DNA from: Nocardiopsis sinuspersici
Lineage (GTDB): Bacteria > Actinomycetota > Actinomycetes > Streptosporangiales > Streptosporangiaceae
Reading direction: 5' to 3'
Length of the DNA stretch: 64,000 nt
Assembly: GCA_008638415.1 (NCBI GenBank)
Contig: VWVT01000018.1
Location: 1 to 64,000 of the forward strand
Shown: piece after piece, positions 43,842 through 53,688 of the stretch
Position numbering within the stretch: position 1 is the first letter of the stretch
Layout: the number at the start of each line of letters is the position of its first letter
Notes under the pieces: model-generated
What the model was told of the DNA's origin: nothing
The model's input: the letters and a program-made list of their open reading frames with translations, nothing else
Databases searched by the model: none
Program-made: the position numbers and the translations under genes

Positions 43842-45374
43842 ATGCACGGACGCCGCGCCGAAGCCGTCGAGAAGCGCACCGAGATCGCCGAACAGACCCT
43901 CTCCGGAGCCATCCCCACCCACGGCGGAAACGGTGAGGAAACGGACTACCCCTTTGTCGCCAACTACTCCAAGGGGCTCCCGCACGACGAGGTCGGCGAG
44001 GTCGACCCCGAGGCCTACAACCTCATGGTCCGCGCCCTCCAGAGCGGGGACTGGGACGATTTCGAGCGCATTCCGCTGGGCGGCGACAAAGCCCTGGGGA
44101 CCGACGGCCCCCGGCAGCGGAAGCTGACCAACCCGCAGGCCGGACTCGCCTACGACGTGGAGGGGCCCGACGCCCAGCAGATCGCCGTTCCCCCGGCCCC
44201 GCGTATCGACGGCGCCCAGAATTCCGCGGAAATGGGAGAGCTCTACTGGATGGCGCTGTGCCGGGACGTGGGCTTCACGGAATTCGACACCCATCCCCTG
44301 GCGGAGGCGGCCGCGGCCGACCTGACCGAATCCTTCTCCGACTTCCGCGGCCCCAAGGAGGACGGCCGCGTCACGCCCGCGACGCTGTTCCGCGGCTGCA
44401 CCGCCGGGGACCTCACCGGGCCGTACCTGTCCCAGTTCCTGCTCCTGGACATCCCCTACGGCACCCTGCGCGTCCAACAGCGCCATGACACGGTCCCCGC
44501 CGAGGTGGACCACGTGTGCGACTTCGACACCTGGCTCGCGGTCCAGCGGGGGGTGGAGCAGCCGGAGGAGGACCGCGACGCCGACGACCGCCGCTACATC
44601 CGCAACCCGCGGGACCTGGCGCACTACGTGCACCACGACGCGCTCTACCAGGCCTACCTCAACGCCACGCTCATCCTGCTCGGCCGCGGGGTCCCCTTCG
44701 ACGGGGGCAACCCCTACCACCACTCCGACAACCAGAGCGGGCTCGGCACCTACGGCGGACCGCACCTCCTGAGCCTGGTCCCCGAGGTCGCCACCCGCGC
44801 CCTCAAGGCCGCCTGGTTCCAGAAGTGGAACGTGCACCGCCGGCTGCGCCCGGAGGCCTTCGGCGGCCGTGTCCACGCCCACCTGGACGACTCCGTGCCG
44901 GCGGACTACCCCATGATCGACGAGGAGGTCCTCCGGTCCCGGGCGCTGGAGGAGACCCAGCGCCGGTGGGGTTCGTCCCTGTTGCCGCAGGCCTTCCCCG
45001 AGGGCTCACCCACGCACCCCTCCTACGTCGCGGGCCACGCCACGGTCGCCGGAGCCTGCGTGACCGTCCTCAAGGCCTGGTTCGACACCTCGGCGGTGCT
45101 GGAGGACCCCGTGGTGCCCGACGCCAGGGGCAAGCGGCTGGTCCCCCACACCGGGGACGCGGCGCTGACCGTGGGCGGGGAGCTGGACAAGGTCGCCGCG
45201 AACATCTCCCTCGGCCGGAACATGGCGGGCGTGCACTGGCGTACCGACCACACGGCCTCGGTGCGGCTGGGCGAGGAGATCGCCATCCGGATCCTGCGTG
45301 AGCAGGTACGGCTGGGCAACGAGTCCGCCCACTTCACCCTGCGCCGCTTCGACGGCACCTCGATCACCATCTGA
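43842..45374 (+). CDS. Vanadium-dependent haloperoxidase-like protein
   Basis: The 510-residue protein belongs to the vanadium haloperoxidase/PAP2 superfamily. Vanadate-binding motifs are in order: KWNVHRRLRPEAFGG (Lys, Arg), SPTHPSYVAGHATVAGA (Ser-Gly-His) and NMAGVHWRTDHTASVRLGE (Arg and the axial His). Its length suits the bacterial relatives of algal bromoperoxidases. It would oxidise halide with peroxide. No signal peptide is seen and no biosynthetic cluster surrounds it, so its natural substrate is unknown. GAGG five bases before ATG 43842 decides the start over GTG 43836. Confidence 0.9.
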   Translation: MHGRRAEAVEKRTEIAEQTLSGAIPTHGGNGEETDYPFVANYSKGLPHDEVGEVDPEAYNLMVRALQSGDWDDFERIPLGGDKALGTDGPRQRKLTNPQAGLAYDVEGPDAQQIAVPPAPRIDGAQNSAEMGELYWMALCRDVGFTEFDTHPLAEAAAADLTESFSDFRGPKEDGRVTPATLFRGCTAGDLTGPYLSQFLLLDIPYGTLRVQQRHDTVPAEVDHVCDFDTWLAVQRGVEQPEEDRDADDRRYIRNPRDLAHYVHHDALYQAYLNATLILLGRGVPFDGGNPYHHSDNQSGLGTYGGPHLLSLVPEVATRALKAAWFQKWNVHRRLRPEAFGGRVHAHLDDSVPADYPMIDEEVLRSRALEETQRRWGSSLLPQAFPEGSPTHPSYVAGHATVAGACVTVLKAWFDTSAVLEDPVVPDARGKRLVPHTGDAALTVGGELDKVAANISLGRNMAGVHWRTDHTASVRLGEEIAIRILREQVRLGNESAHFTLRRFDGTSITI

Positions 45375-45385
45375 CCCACCGGGAA

Positions 45386-45426
45386 CGCGGGCGGGCCGGG
45401 ACTCGAAAAGTCCCGGCCCGCCCGCG
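45386..45426. terminator. Bidirectional terminator between haloperoxidase and suf operon
   Basis: A perfect 18-base-pair stem (45386-45403 with 45409-45426) with a five-base loop lies between the two converging units. Confidence 0.9.
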
Positions 45427-45439
45427 TGTGCGTACCGCG

Positions 45440-45808
45440 TCAGACGTTGAAGCCCAGCATGCGCAGCTGGTCACGCCCGTCGTCGGTGATCTTGTCCGGA
45501 CCCCACGGCGGCATCCAGACCCAGTTGATCTTGACTTCGCGCCCGAACTCGTCCAGGGCGCTGTTGGCCTGGTCCTCGATGACGTCGGTCAGGGGGCACG
45601 CCGCGCTGGTCAGGGTCATGTCCAGCGTGATGGTCGTGTCGTCGGCGTTCACCCCGTACAGCAGACCCAGGTCGACGACGTTCACGCCCAGCTCGGGGTC
45701 GATCACGTCCTTGAGCGCCTCGCCGATCTCCTCGGCCAGCGCCTCCTCCTCCGGGGAGAGGGGAGTGGCCTCGGCGGCCTCGGTCGTTGTCGTCTCGTTC
45801 TCGCTCAT
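45440..45808 (-). CDS. sufT: Iron-sulfur cluster assembly factor, SufT/MIP18 (DUF59) type
   Basis: The 122-residue protein has the MIP18 core: ALKDVIDPELGVNVVDLGLLYGV, MTLTSAACPLTDVIEDQ with the conserved Cys, and WVWMPPWGPDKITDDGRDQLRMLGF. It helps mature or deliver Fe-S clusters. Its ATG overlaps the sufU stop (ATGA), making it the last gene of the suf operon. AAGGAG precedes the start. Confidence 0.94.
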   Translation of the reverse strand: MSENETTTTEAAEATPLSPEEEALAEEIGEALKDVIDPELGVNVVDLGLLYGVNADDTTITLDMTLTSAACPLTDVIEDQANSALDEFGREVKINWVWMPPWGPDKITDDGRDQLRMLGFNV

Positions 45809-46284
45809 CAGACGGTCTCCTTCTCCAGCGACTGGGACACCGCGTCCTTCCAGGCCATCCACCCCAGCAGGGCGCACTTGATCCGTGCGGGGTACTTGGA
45901 CACGCCGACGAACGCCACGGCGTCCTCCAGCACGTCCTCGTCGGGCTCGCCCCTGCCCCTGGAGTGCATCAGCTCCGTGAAGGCGTCCAGGGTCGTCATA
46001 CCCTCGGCGACGGTCCTGCCGATGAGCAGGTCGGTCAGCACCGAGGTGCTGGCCTGGCTGATCGAGCAGCCCATCCCGTCGTAGGAGACGTCGCTGACGA
46101 CGGCCTTGTCGTCGAGGACGTCGGCGCCCTCGGCGGGGGCCAGCGTCACGCGGAGCGTCACCTCGTCCCCGCAGGTGGGGTTGATGTGGTGGGCCTCGGC
46201 GTTGTGCGGGTCCCGAAGGCCCTTGTGGTGCGGATTGCGGTAGTGGTCCAGGATGATCTCCTGGTACATCGCGTCCAACTGCAT
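45808..46284 (-). CDS. sufU: Fe-S cluster assembly sulfur-transfer protein SufU
   Basis: The 158-residue protein carries the three conserved cysteines with neighbouring acids: NPTCGDEV, DGMGCSISQAS and RIKCALLGW. SufU accepts sulfur from SufS, usually through a zinc site, for the SufBCD scaffold. It has the SufU-type insertion and not the shorter IscU form. It lies 13 bases after sufS and overlaps sufT. Confidence 0.96.
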   Translation of the reverse strand: MQLDAMYQEIILDHYRNPHHKGLRDPHNAEAHHINPTCGDEVTLRVTLAPAEGADVLDDKAVVSDVSYDGMGCSISQASTSVLTDLLIGRTVAEGMTTLDAFTELMHSRGRGEPDEDVLEDAVAFVGVSKYPARIKCALLGWMAWKDAVSQSLEKETV

Positions 46285-46297
46285 GGTCGTCCTCGCT

Positions 46298-47599
46298 CTA
46301 GGGCCGGGTTCCGAAGAACTTCTGCGCGGCCCTGATGGCCTCCACGAGCGCGTCCACGTCCTCCGGCGTGTTGTAGAGGTAGAAGGACGCACGCGTGGTC
46401 GCGACGATACCCAGCTTGCGGTGTAGCGGCCAGGCGCAGTGGTGGCCCACGCGGACCTCCACGCCCTGGTCGTCGAGCACCTGGCCCACGTCGTGCGGAT
46501 GGATGTCGTCCACCACGAAGGAGACCGCGCCGCCGCGGTCCACCGCCTCGGTCGGGCCGACGATCCGCACGCCCTCGATCGCGCCGACGCGTTCGAGGGC
46601 GTACCCGGTGAGCGCGTGCTCGTGCTCGGCCAGCCGGTCCATGCCCACCTCGGACAGGTAGTCACAGGCCGCGGCCAGGCCGACGGCCTGGGGCGCCATC
46701 GGCACCCCGGCCTCGAACCGCTGGGGCGGGTCGGCCCACGTGGAGTACTCCATGTGGACCACACCGATCATGGAGCCGCCGGTGATGAACGGCGGGATGG
46801 CCTCCAGCAGTTCCCGGCGCCCCCACAGCACCCCGATCCCGTTGGGACCGAGCATCTTGTGCCCGGAGAAGACCAGGAAGTCCACGCCCAGCCCGGTCAC
46901 GTCGACCGGCATGTGCGGAACCGACTGGCAGGCGTCCAGCACCGTCAGCGCACCGACCTCGCGGGCCCGCTCGACCAGGGGCCGGACCGGGTTCACGGTG
47001 CCCAGCACGTTGGACTGGTGGCTGAACGCCACCACCTTGGTGCGCTCGTTGACCAGGTTCCCGATGTCGGAGAGGTCCAGACGGCCCTCCTCGGTCACCG
47101 GGAACCAGCGCAGCGTCGCACCCGTGCGCTGGCACAGCTGCTGCCAGGGCACCAGGTTGGCGTGGTGCTCCATCTCGGTCACCACGACCTCGTCGCCGGG
47201 CCCGACCTGGAAGCGGCGCAGCTCCTCGTCGGCCGTCGCTGAGTTGCTCAGCGCGTAGGCCACCAGGTTGACGCCCTCGGTGGCGTTCTTGGTGAACACC
47301 ACCTCTCCGGCGTCGGCCCCGATGAACCGGGCGATGGTCTCCCGGGCCGCCTCGTAGGCGTCGGTCGCCTCCTCCGCGAGCTGGTGCGCGCCGCGGTGCA
47401 CCGCCGCGTTGTGGTGTTCGTAGAACTCACGCTCGGCGTCGAGCACCTGACGGGGCTTCTGTGAGGTGGCACCGGAGTCGAGGTACACCAGCGGCCGTCC
47501 GTCGCGGACGGTCCGGGAGAGGATCGGGAAGTCCTCCCGGATCGCCGCGACGTCAAGCAGGCCCGTCCCGGCCCGGCCGAACTCGCGGACTGTGGTCAT
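46298..47599 (-). CDS. sufS: Cysteine desulfurase SufS
   Basis: The 433-residue PLP enzyme releases sulfur from cysteine for cluster assembly. Motifs: LDSGATSQKP, EMEHHANLVPW, LDACQSVPHMPVD, SGHKMLGPNGIGVLWG (PLP lysine) and RVGHHCAWPLH (sulfur-accepting Cys). It is type II, with SufU as partner next door. Three bases separate it from sufC. Confidence 0.97.
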   Translation of the reverse strand: MTTVREFGRAGTGLLDVAAIREDFPILSRTVRDGRPLVYLDSGATSQKPRQVLDAEREFYEHHNAAVHRGAHQLAEEATDAYEAARETIARFIGADAGEVVFTKNATEGVNLVAYALSNSATADEELRRFQVGPGDEVVVTEMEHHANLVPWQQLCQRTGATLRWFPVTEEGRLDLSDIGNLVNERTKVVAFSHQSNVLGTVNPVRPLVERAREVGALTVLDACQSVPHMPVDVTGLGVDFLVFSGHKMLGPNGIGVLWGRRELLEAIPPFITGGSMIGVVHMEYSTWADPPQRFEAGVPMAPQAVGLAAACDYLSEVGMDRLAEHEHALTGYALERVGAIEGVRIVGPTEAVDRGGAVSFVVDDIHPHDVGQVLDDQGVEVRVGHHCAWPLHRKLGIVATTRASFYLYNTPEDVDALVEAIRAAQKFFGTRP

Positions 47600-47602
47600 G
47601 GC

Positions 47603-48364
<762 letters not shown>

Positions 48365-48372
48365 TTCAGGCC

Positions 48373-48708
48373 TCAGGAATTCTTCTCATCCAGCGACACG
48401 AGCACGTCGTCGCCTTCGATCTTCACGTCGTAGGTGGGGACCGGCTGGGTCGCGGGCGGGTTGATCGGCGCCCCCGACCCCAGGTCGAAGCACGAGCCGT
48501 GCAGCCAGCACTCGATGGTGCCGTCCTCGACCTCGCCCTCGGACAGGCGGACCTCGGCGTGCGAGCACACGTCCCGCACGGCGTAGACCTCGCCCTCACT
48601 GCGAATCAGAGCAATGGGTGTCTCGTCGTCGGTCTCGACTCCCAGGGCCCCCTCCTCGGGGATCTCCTTGAGTTCGGCGACCTTCACCCAGCGACCGGAC
48701 TCACTCAT
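48373..48708 (-). CDS. Rieske-type [2Fe-2S] ferredoxin in the suf operon
   Basis: The 111-residue protein has the Rieske ligands in CSHAEVRLSEG and CWLHGSCFD. It resembles the ferredoxin subunit of non-heme oxygenases but sits in the suf operon, as in other actinomycetes, where it may carry electrons for cluster assembly (inference). Its start overlaps the sufD end by eight bases. Confidence 0.95.
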   Translation of the reverse strand: MSESGRWVKVAELKEIPEEGALGVETDDETPIALIRSEGEVYAVRDVCSHAEVRLSEGEVEDGTIECWLHGSCFDLGSGAPINPPATQPVPTYDVKIEGDDVLVSLDEKNS

Positions 48709-49870
48709 GCTCGGCCAGCTTCCGCTCGACCTTGGCCATGATCTCCTCGCGCAGTCCCTCGACCGGGATCCGGCCGACGAGCTCCAGGAAGTAGCCGCGG
48801 ATGACCAGGCGGCGGGCCTCGTCCTCCGGGATGCCCCGGGAGCGCAGGTAGAACAGGTGGATGTCGTCGAGGCGGCCGCTCGCGGAGGCGTGCCCGGCGC
48901 CCTCCACCTCACCGGTGAAGATCTCCAGGTTGGGCACCGAGTCCACACGCGTGTCGTCGGTGAGCTGGAGGTTGCGGTTGTGCTCGTAGGAGTCGGTACC
49001 GGTGGTGCCCTCGCCGATGATCACGTCACCGATCCAGACACCGTGGGCGCCCTTGCCGCTCAGCGCGCCCTTGTACTCCACCCGCGAGCGGGTGTTGGAG
49101 ACGTTGTGGTCGATGAGCGAGCGGTGCTCGTGGTGCTGGCCGTCACCGGTGAAGTACAGGCCGTGCAGCTCGGCGTTGGCGCCGCGCCCCTTGTAGGCCA
49201 CCTTCGGGGAGAGCCGGACCAGGTCGCCGCCCAGGGTGATCACGATCGACTTGAACGTGGCGTCCTTGGCGACCTGGGCGTTGTGCTGGGAGACGTCGAC
49301 GGCGTCGTTGTCCCAGTCCTGGAGGCTGATCAGGGTCAGGCGCGCGCCCTCGCCGACGTGGACGTCCACGCTGCCCGCGCGCACGCCCGTGCCGGTCTGG
49401 TTGAGGACGACGACCACCTCGGCCAGCGGCTTGACCTCGATGACGAACTGGTCGAAGCGGGTGCCGCCCCGGGCCTCCCGGTCGATGGTCACCGGCCGCT
49501 CGGGGACGGCGCCCTGCGCGACGGTGACGACCGTGGCCTGCTCGAAGGAGCTGTAGGCCTGGGCGGTCACACGGTCGGCGGGGAAGCCGGCCGTGCCGAG
49601 CCGCTCGTCGTCGCGGCCGACCGTCTCGACGGTGACGCCCTCGGGGGCGTCGACCTCGACCTTGTCGGTGCCGTCCGCGACGGCCTTGCCGTTGTGCAGA
49701 CCCTTGAGGCGGCGCAGCGGGGTGAAGCGCCACTCCTCCTCACGGCCGTTGGGAACGGGGAAGTCGTTCACGTCGAAGGACCCGTGGGTCGCCAACTTGG
49801 AGAACGGGATCTCCCCGAGGCCGTGGCTGTGGGCCTTGGGTTCGGTGCTCGGGCTGGTCAACTTAACCAA
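48701..49870 (-). CDS. sufD: Fe-S cluster assembly protein SufD
   Basis: The 389-residue beta-helix protein is the SufB partner in the scaffold complex; EEEWRFTPLRRLKGL near the start and YLRSRGIPEDEARRLVIRGYF near the end are typical. The start is TTG at 49870, with AAGGAG three bases upstream, overlapping the sufB stop by eight bases. A second TTG nine bases on is also possible. Confidence 0.96.
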   Translation of the reverse strand: MVKLTSPSTEPKAHSHGLGEIPFSKLATHGSFDVNDFPVPNGREEEWRFTPLRRLKGLHNGKAVADGTDKVEVDAPEGVTVETVGRDDERLGTAGFPADRVTAQAYSSFEQATVVTVAQGAVPERPVTIDREARGGTRFDQFVIEVKPLAEVVVVLNQTGTGVRAGSVDVHVGEGARLTLISLQDWDNDAVDVSQHNAQVAKDATFKSIVITLGGDLVRLSPKVAYKGRGANAELHGLYFTGDGQHHEHRSLIDHNVSNTRSRVEYKGALSGKGAHGVWIGDVIIGEGTTGTDSYEHNRNLQLTDDTRVDSVPNLEIFTGEVEGAGHASASGRLDDIHLFYLRSRGIPEDEARRLVIRGYFLELVGRIPVEGLREEIMAKVERKLAEHE

Positions 49871-51275
49871 CCGCTCCTTCCATCTGAAGCTCGATCAGCC
49901 GGTTCAGTTCCAGCGCGTACTCCATGGGCAGCTCGCGCGCGATGGGCTCGACGAACCCGCGCACGATCATGGCCATGGCCTCGTCCTCGTCCATACCCCG
50001 GCTCATCAGGTAGAAGAGCTGGTCCTCGCTGACCTTGGAGACGGTCGCCTCGTGCGCGAGCTCGGCGTCGTCCTCGCGCAGGTCGTTGTAGGGGTAGGTG
50101 TCCGAGCGGCTGATGGTGTCGATCAGCAGCGCGTCGCACTTGACGGAGGACTTGGCGTGGTCGGCACCCTCCTGGACCTGCACCAGTCCCCGGTAGGAGG
50201 CGCGGCCCCCGCCGCGTGCCACCGACTTGGAGATGATGTTGGAGGAGGTGTTGGGCGCGCAGTGCACCATCTTGGACCCGGTGTCCTGGTGCTGGCCCTC
50301 GCCCGCGAAGGCGATGGACAGGGTCTCGCCCTTGGCGTGCTCGCCCATCAGGTACACGGCCGGGTACTTCATGGTGACCTGGGAGCCGATGTTGCCGTCG
50401 ATCCACTCCATGGTCGCGCCCTCTTCGGCGACGGCGCGCTTGGTGACCAGGTTGAAGACGTTGTTCGACCAGTTCTGGATGGTCGTGTAACGGCAGCGGG
50501 CGTTCTTCTTGACGATGATCTCGACGACCGCGGAGTGCAGCGAGTCCGACTTGTAGATCGGCGCGGTGCAGCCCTCGACGTAGTGGACGTAGGCGCCCTC
50601 GTCGACGATGATCAGGGTCCGCTCGAACTGGCCCATGTTCTCGGTGTTGATCCGGAAGTAGGCCTGCAGCGGGATCTCCACGTGCACGTTCTTGGGCACG
50701 TAGATGAAGGACCCGCCGCTCCACACGGAGGTGTTGAGCGCGGCGAACTTGTTGTCGCCGGGCGGGATCACCGAGCCGAAGTACTCCTCGAAGATCTCCG
50801 GGTGCTCCTTGAGGGCGGTGTCGGTGTCCATGAAGATGACGCCCTGCTCCTCCAGGTCCTCACGGATCTGGTGGTACACGACCTCGGACTCGTACTGCGC
50901 GGCGACACCGGAGACCAGGCGCTGCTTCTCCGCCTCGGGGATGCCGAGCTTGTCATAGGTGTTCTTGATGTCCTCGGGCAGTTCCTCCCAGGAGGTGGCC
51001 TGCTTCTCCGTGGACCGCACGAAGTACTTGATGTTGTCGAAGTCGATCCTGGACAGGTCCGCGCCCCAGTCGGGCATGGGCTTCTTGTCGAAGAGCCTGA
51101 GGGACTTGAGGCGGAGCTTGGTCATCCACTCCGGCTCGTCCTTCTTGGCGGAGATGTCGCGGACGACCTCTTCGTTGATGCCGCGACGGGCCGAGGCGCC
51201 GGCCACGTCGGAGTCGGACCAGCCGTACTCGTATGTTCCGATCCCCTCGAGCTCGGGATGCGCGATAGAAGTCAT
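49863..51275 (-). CDS. sufB: Fe-S cluster assembly protein SufB
   Basis: The 470-residue scaffold protein has the usual YEYGWSDSD start, GGSFIYVPKNVHVEIPLQAYF, VEGCTAPIY, the cluster-site region HSSVKCDALLIDTISRSDTYP-like segment (KSSVKCDALLID) and LMSRGMDEDEAMAMIVRGF. AGGAGGAG precedes ATG 51275. It has no intein. It follows sufR by 19 bases. Confidence 0.98.
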   Translation of the reverse strand: MTSIAHPELEGIGTYEYGWSDSDVAGASARRGINEEVVRDISAKKDEPEWMTKLRLKSLRLFDKKPMPDWGADLSRIDFDNIKYFVRSTEKQATSWEELPEDIKNTYDKLGIPEAEKQRLVSGVAAQYESEVVYHQIREDLEEQGVIFMDTDTALKEHPEIFEEYFGSVIPPGDNKFAALNTSVWSGGSFIYVPKNVHVEIPLQAYFRINTENMGQFERTLIIVDEGAYVHYVEGCTAPIYKSDSLHSAVVEIIVKKNARCRYTTIQNWSNNVFNLVTKRAVAEEGATMEWIDGNIGSQVTMKYPAVYLMGEHAKGETLSIAFAGEGQHQDTGSKMVHCAPNTSSNIISKSVARGGGRASYRGLVQVQEGADHAKSSVKCDALLIDTISRSDTYPYNDLREDDAELAHEATVSKVSEDQLFYLMSRGMDEDEAMAMIVRGFVEPIARELPMEYALELNRLIELQMEGAVG

Positions 51276-51294
51276 GCGCGGACTCCTCCTGGAC

Positions 51295-52065
51295 TCAGAC
51301 GTCCTGCTGGTGAACTGAGCCGTCCGCCGCCTGGCGAACGGCCTTGAACGCGGGGGTGCCGTCTTCCCCGCTCGCCACGTCGCCCCGCGGGGTGACGTGC
51401 GTGGTGCACACACCGTCGCCGTGGGCGATGGTGGCCAATCTGCGCACCGGGGTGCCCAGAAGCCGCGCGAAGGCCTCGATCTCGGCCTCACAGAGTTGCG
51501 GGAACTCCGCGGCCACGTGCGCGACGGGGCAGTGGTGCTGGCACAGTTGGTCGCCGCCTCCGGGTGCGGGCGCCTGGCCCGCGGTGGCGGCGTAGCCGTC
51601 GTTGGAGAGGGCCTCGGCCAGCAGCCGGACGCGTTGTTCGGCGGGAACCGCGTCCAGCATGGGCTTGTAGCGCCGCTCCAGGTCTGCTACCTGACTGCGG
51701 GCGAACTCGCCGACGGCCCCGGGTCCCGCCGTCTCGGCCAGGAAGCGGAGCGCGCTGGTGGCGAGGTCGTCGTAGGCGTGGACGAAGGCGTCGCGCCCGG
51801 CCTCGGTGATGGCGAAGACGCGCGCCGGACGGCCCCTGCGGCGGCGTTCGCCGCGGGGTCGCGCGTCGCGGGCCTCGACCATGCCCTCACTGGTCAGGTT
51901 GTCGAGGTGGCGGCGGATGGCCGCCGATGTGAGCCCGAGGCGCTCCCCCAGGGAGGAGGCGGTGATCGGGCCCTTCTCCAGGATGAGCCGGGCGACCCGG
52001 GCGCGGGTGCCGGTCTCGACGGCGCGGTCCGGTCCGGCCAGGGGTCGGGGCATACCTTCGGACAC
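51295..52065 (-). CDS. sufR: Fe-S-sensing transcriptional regulator SufR
   Basis: The 256-residue regulator has a winged helix (about 15-80; ITASSLGERLGLTSAAIRRHLDNLTSEGMVE) and a C-terminal cluster-binding region with LCQHHCPVAHVAAEFPQLC and GDGVC cysteines. SufR represses the suf operon when it holds a cluster. The GTG at 52065 follows a long purine-rich ribosome site (GAGGAGGGGAGGGG); an upstream ATG at 52092 would place that site inside the gene. It heads the suf operon. Confidence 0.95.
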   Translation of the reverse strand: MSEGMPRPLAGPDRAVETGTRARVARLILEKGPITASSLGERLGLTSAAIRRHLDNLTSEGMVEARDARPRGERRRRGRPARVFAITEAGRDAFVHAYDDLATSALRFLAETAGPGAVGEFARSQVADLERRYKPMLDAVPAEQRVRLLAEALSNDGYAATAGQAPAPGGGDQLCQHHCPVAHVAAEFPQLCEAEIEAFARLLGTPVRRLATIAHGDGVCTTHVTPRGDVASGEDGTPAFKAVRQAADGSVHQQDV

Positions 52066-52167
52066 GGGCTTCCCCTCCCCTCCTCGAAACACGGCTCATG
52101 TTTTGACAACGTCAGTGTGGCCTAAATAAGTCCACCTAGGCAAACCCCGTCTCATGCCTTTTGTCAC

Positions 52168-52186
52168 GAAGGCCAGCCTTGCCTAA
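52168..52186. promoter_or_regulatory. Candidate iron box (DtxR/IdeR-type) upstream of sufR
   Basis: The 19 bases GAAGGCCAGCCTTGCCTAA agree at about 14-16 positions with the remembered DtxR/IdeR consensus (TWAGGTWAGSCTWACCTWA). The site lies about 100 bases upstream of sufR and would link the suf genes to iron. A second GCCTA...TAGGC repeat is closer to sufR. Confidence 0.4.
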
Positions 52187-52373
52187 CAGCGGATTCACGC
52201 ACGCGGCACACTCGGAGTGCAACCCCGGGCCGGGGCCGAACCATTCCGGGTGACCGCATGCTGGGACGGCGGTACCGGGATGCGGACCGACCGCGCGCCC
52301 CTCCCCACGGCCCGGCGGCGCCCGGTCCGGGGCGGTGAGCCGCTCCCCCGTGTCACACGTAGACTCAGGCCCC

Positions 52374-53318
52374 ATGGACACAGCCGCGGTCGAGGTCGTC
52401 GACCTGGTCAAGCGCTACGGCACCACCACAGCGGTCACCGGCCTCACCTTCAGCGCGCGCCGGGGCGCGGTGACGGCACTGCTCGGACCCAACGGCGCGG
52501 GCAAGACCAGCACCATCGAGGTCTGCGAGGGCTTCCGCCGCGCCGACGGCGGGCGGGTCCGTGTACTGGGTCTGGACCCCGTCGCCGACGCCGCCGCCCT
52601 CAAGCCCCGCGTGGGGGTGATGCCCCAGTCCGGCGGGGTGCCCACCGGAGCCCGCGCCGCGGAGTGGCTGAGGCTGATGGCCTCCTTCCACGCGCGGCCG
52701 ATCGACCCCCGCCTGCTGCTGGAGCGGCTCGGCCTGACCTCCGTGGCCGCCACTCCGTTCCGCCGCCTGTCCGGCGGCCAGCAGCAGCGCCTGTCACTGG
52801 CCTGCGCCGTGGTCGGGCGCCCCGAACTGGTCTTCCTGGACGAGCCGACCGCGGGGCTGGACCCGCAGGCCCGCATGGCCACCTGGGACCTGGTGACGGC
52901 CCTGCGCGGAGCGGGCGTGGCGGTGATCCTGACCACGCACCACATGGACGAGGCCGAGCGGTTGGCCGACCACGTGGTCGTCATCGACCACGGCGCCGTG
53001 GCCGCCGAGGGCACCCCGGCGGAGCTGACCGGGGGCCGCCGCGAGGTGTGCTTCTCCACGGACGCGGACGTGGACGCCGCGCGACTGGAGGCCGCCCTGC
53101 CCAGGGGCGGCCGGGTCGGCTCGCGGGACACCGCCGACGGCCGCCGCGAGTACACGGTCACCACCGAGGACCCCGACGCGCTCGACCCGGAGTTCCTGGC
53201 GGCGATCACCGCCTGGTGCGCCTCGTCCGGGGTGCTGGCCGAGGACCTGCGCGTGCGGCGGCGTACCCTCGAAGACGTCTTCCTCCAACTCACCGGCCGG
53301 GAACTGCGCGACCAGTAA
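52374..53318 (+). CDS. ABC exporter ATP-binding protein
   Basis: The 314-residue ATPase has Walker A GPNGAGKTST, signature LSGGQQQRLS, Walker B LVFLDEPTAGLD and the switch His in LTTHHMDEAE, followed by a DUF4162-like C-terminal domain typical of drug/ABC-2 exporters. Its permease is the gene at 55023, now separated by a 1.7-kb IscB element. In relatives this pair normally sits directly together between sufR and ctaA (recollection of actinomycete gene order). Confidence 0.95.
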   Translation: MDTAAVEVVDLVKRYGTTTAVTGLTFSARRGAVTALLGPNGAGKTSTIEVCEGFRRADGGRVRVLGLDPVADAAALKPRVGVMPQSGGVPTGARAAEWLRLMASFHARPIDPRLLLERLGLTSVAATPFRRLSGGQQQRLSLACAVVGRPELVFLDEPTAGLDPQARMATWDLVTALRGAGVAVILTTHHMDEAERLADHVVVIDHGAVAAEGTPAELTGGRREVCFSTDADVDAARLEAALPRGGRVGSRDTADGRREYTVTTEDPDALDPEFLAAITAWCASSGVLAEDLRVRRRTLEDVFLQLTGRELRDQ

Positions 53319-53688
53319 CGGGTTCTCCCGCCTGAAGGCGAGGGCTTTCGCCCACCGTGGTTGAGGGCCTGCCGTTACCAGCACCAGCCAACACCAGGGA
53401 GGTGACTCGTTGGCTACGTTTCACACAGGTGAGAAGACCCACCAGGCCGTGCTTCCTCAGCGGCCTGCTCTGGAATCCACGTCAGCAGACCACCCTGGGA
53501 ACAGGGACGAAACGGGACGCGGAGGCCGCGCTCGCGTGGCACCCGGTGTGGAACATGTGCGAGGGGAGATGCCCGACGCCCCACCTGGCGTCGAGCACGT
53601 CACCCCCGTTCCCGCAAGGGACGGGGAGAGGGCCCGTGAGGGCCACCCACCCCGCAAGGGGACATCGCCCCGTCAAGGGCACAGGTGC
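53319..53688 (+). ncRNA. Predicted omega RNA of IscB
   Basis: IscB nucleases use an RNA coded just upstream of the gene, with the guide at its 5' end taken from DNA flanking the element. Here the 370 bases before iscB are rich in short stable hairpins, for example CCCCGTTCCC/GGGACGGGG (about 53605-53627), GGCCCGTGAGGGCC (about 53632-53645) and GACGCC/GGCGTC (about 53571-53594). The limits are approximate, and the RNA itself is inferred from family knowledge and folding. Confidence 0.6.
53324..53342 (+). repeat. Left hairpin repeat of the IscB element
   Basis: TCTCCCGCCTGAAGGCGAG, identical to 54982-55000. CGCC and GGCG pair around TGAA. Confidence 0.9.

Noticed and set aside
53410..53688. 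A 93-codon upstream extension of iscB from a TTG with a good-looking ribosome site
   Set aside because: The residues are low-complexity, precede the conserved PLMP domain, and overlap the region expected to encode the omega RNA with its hairpins.
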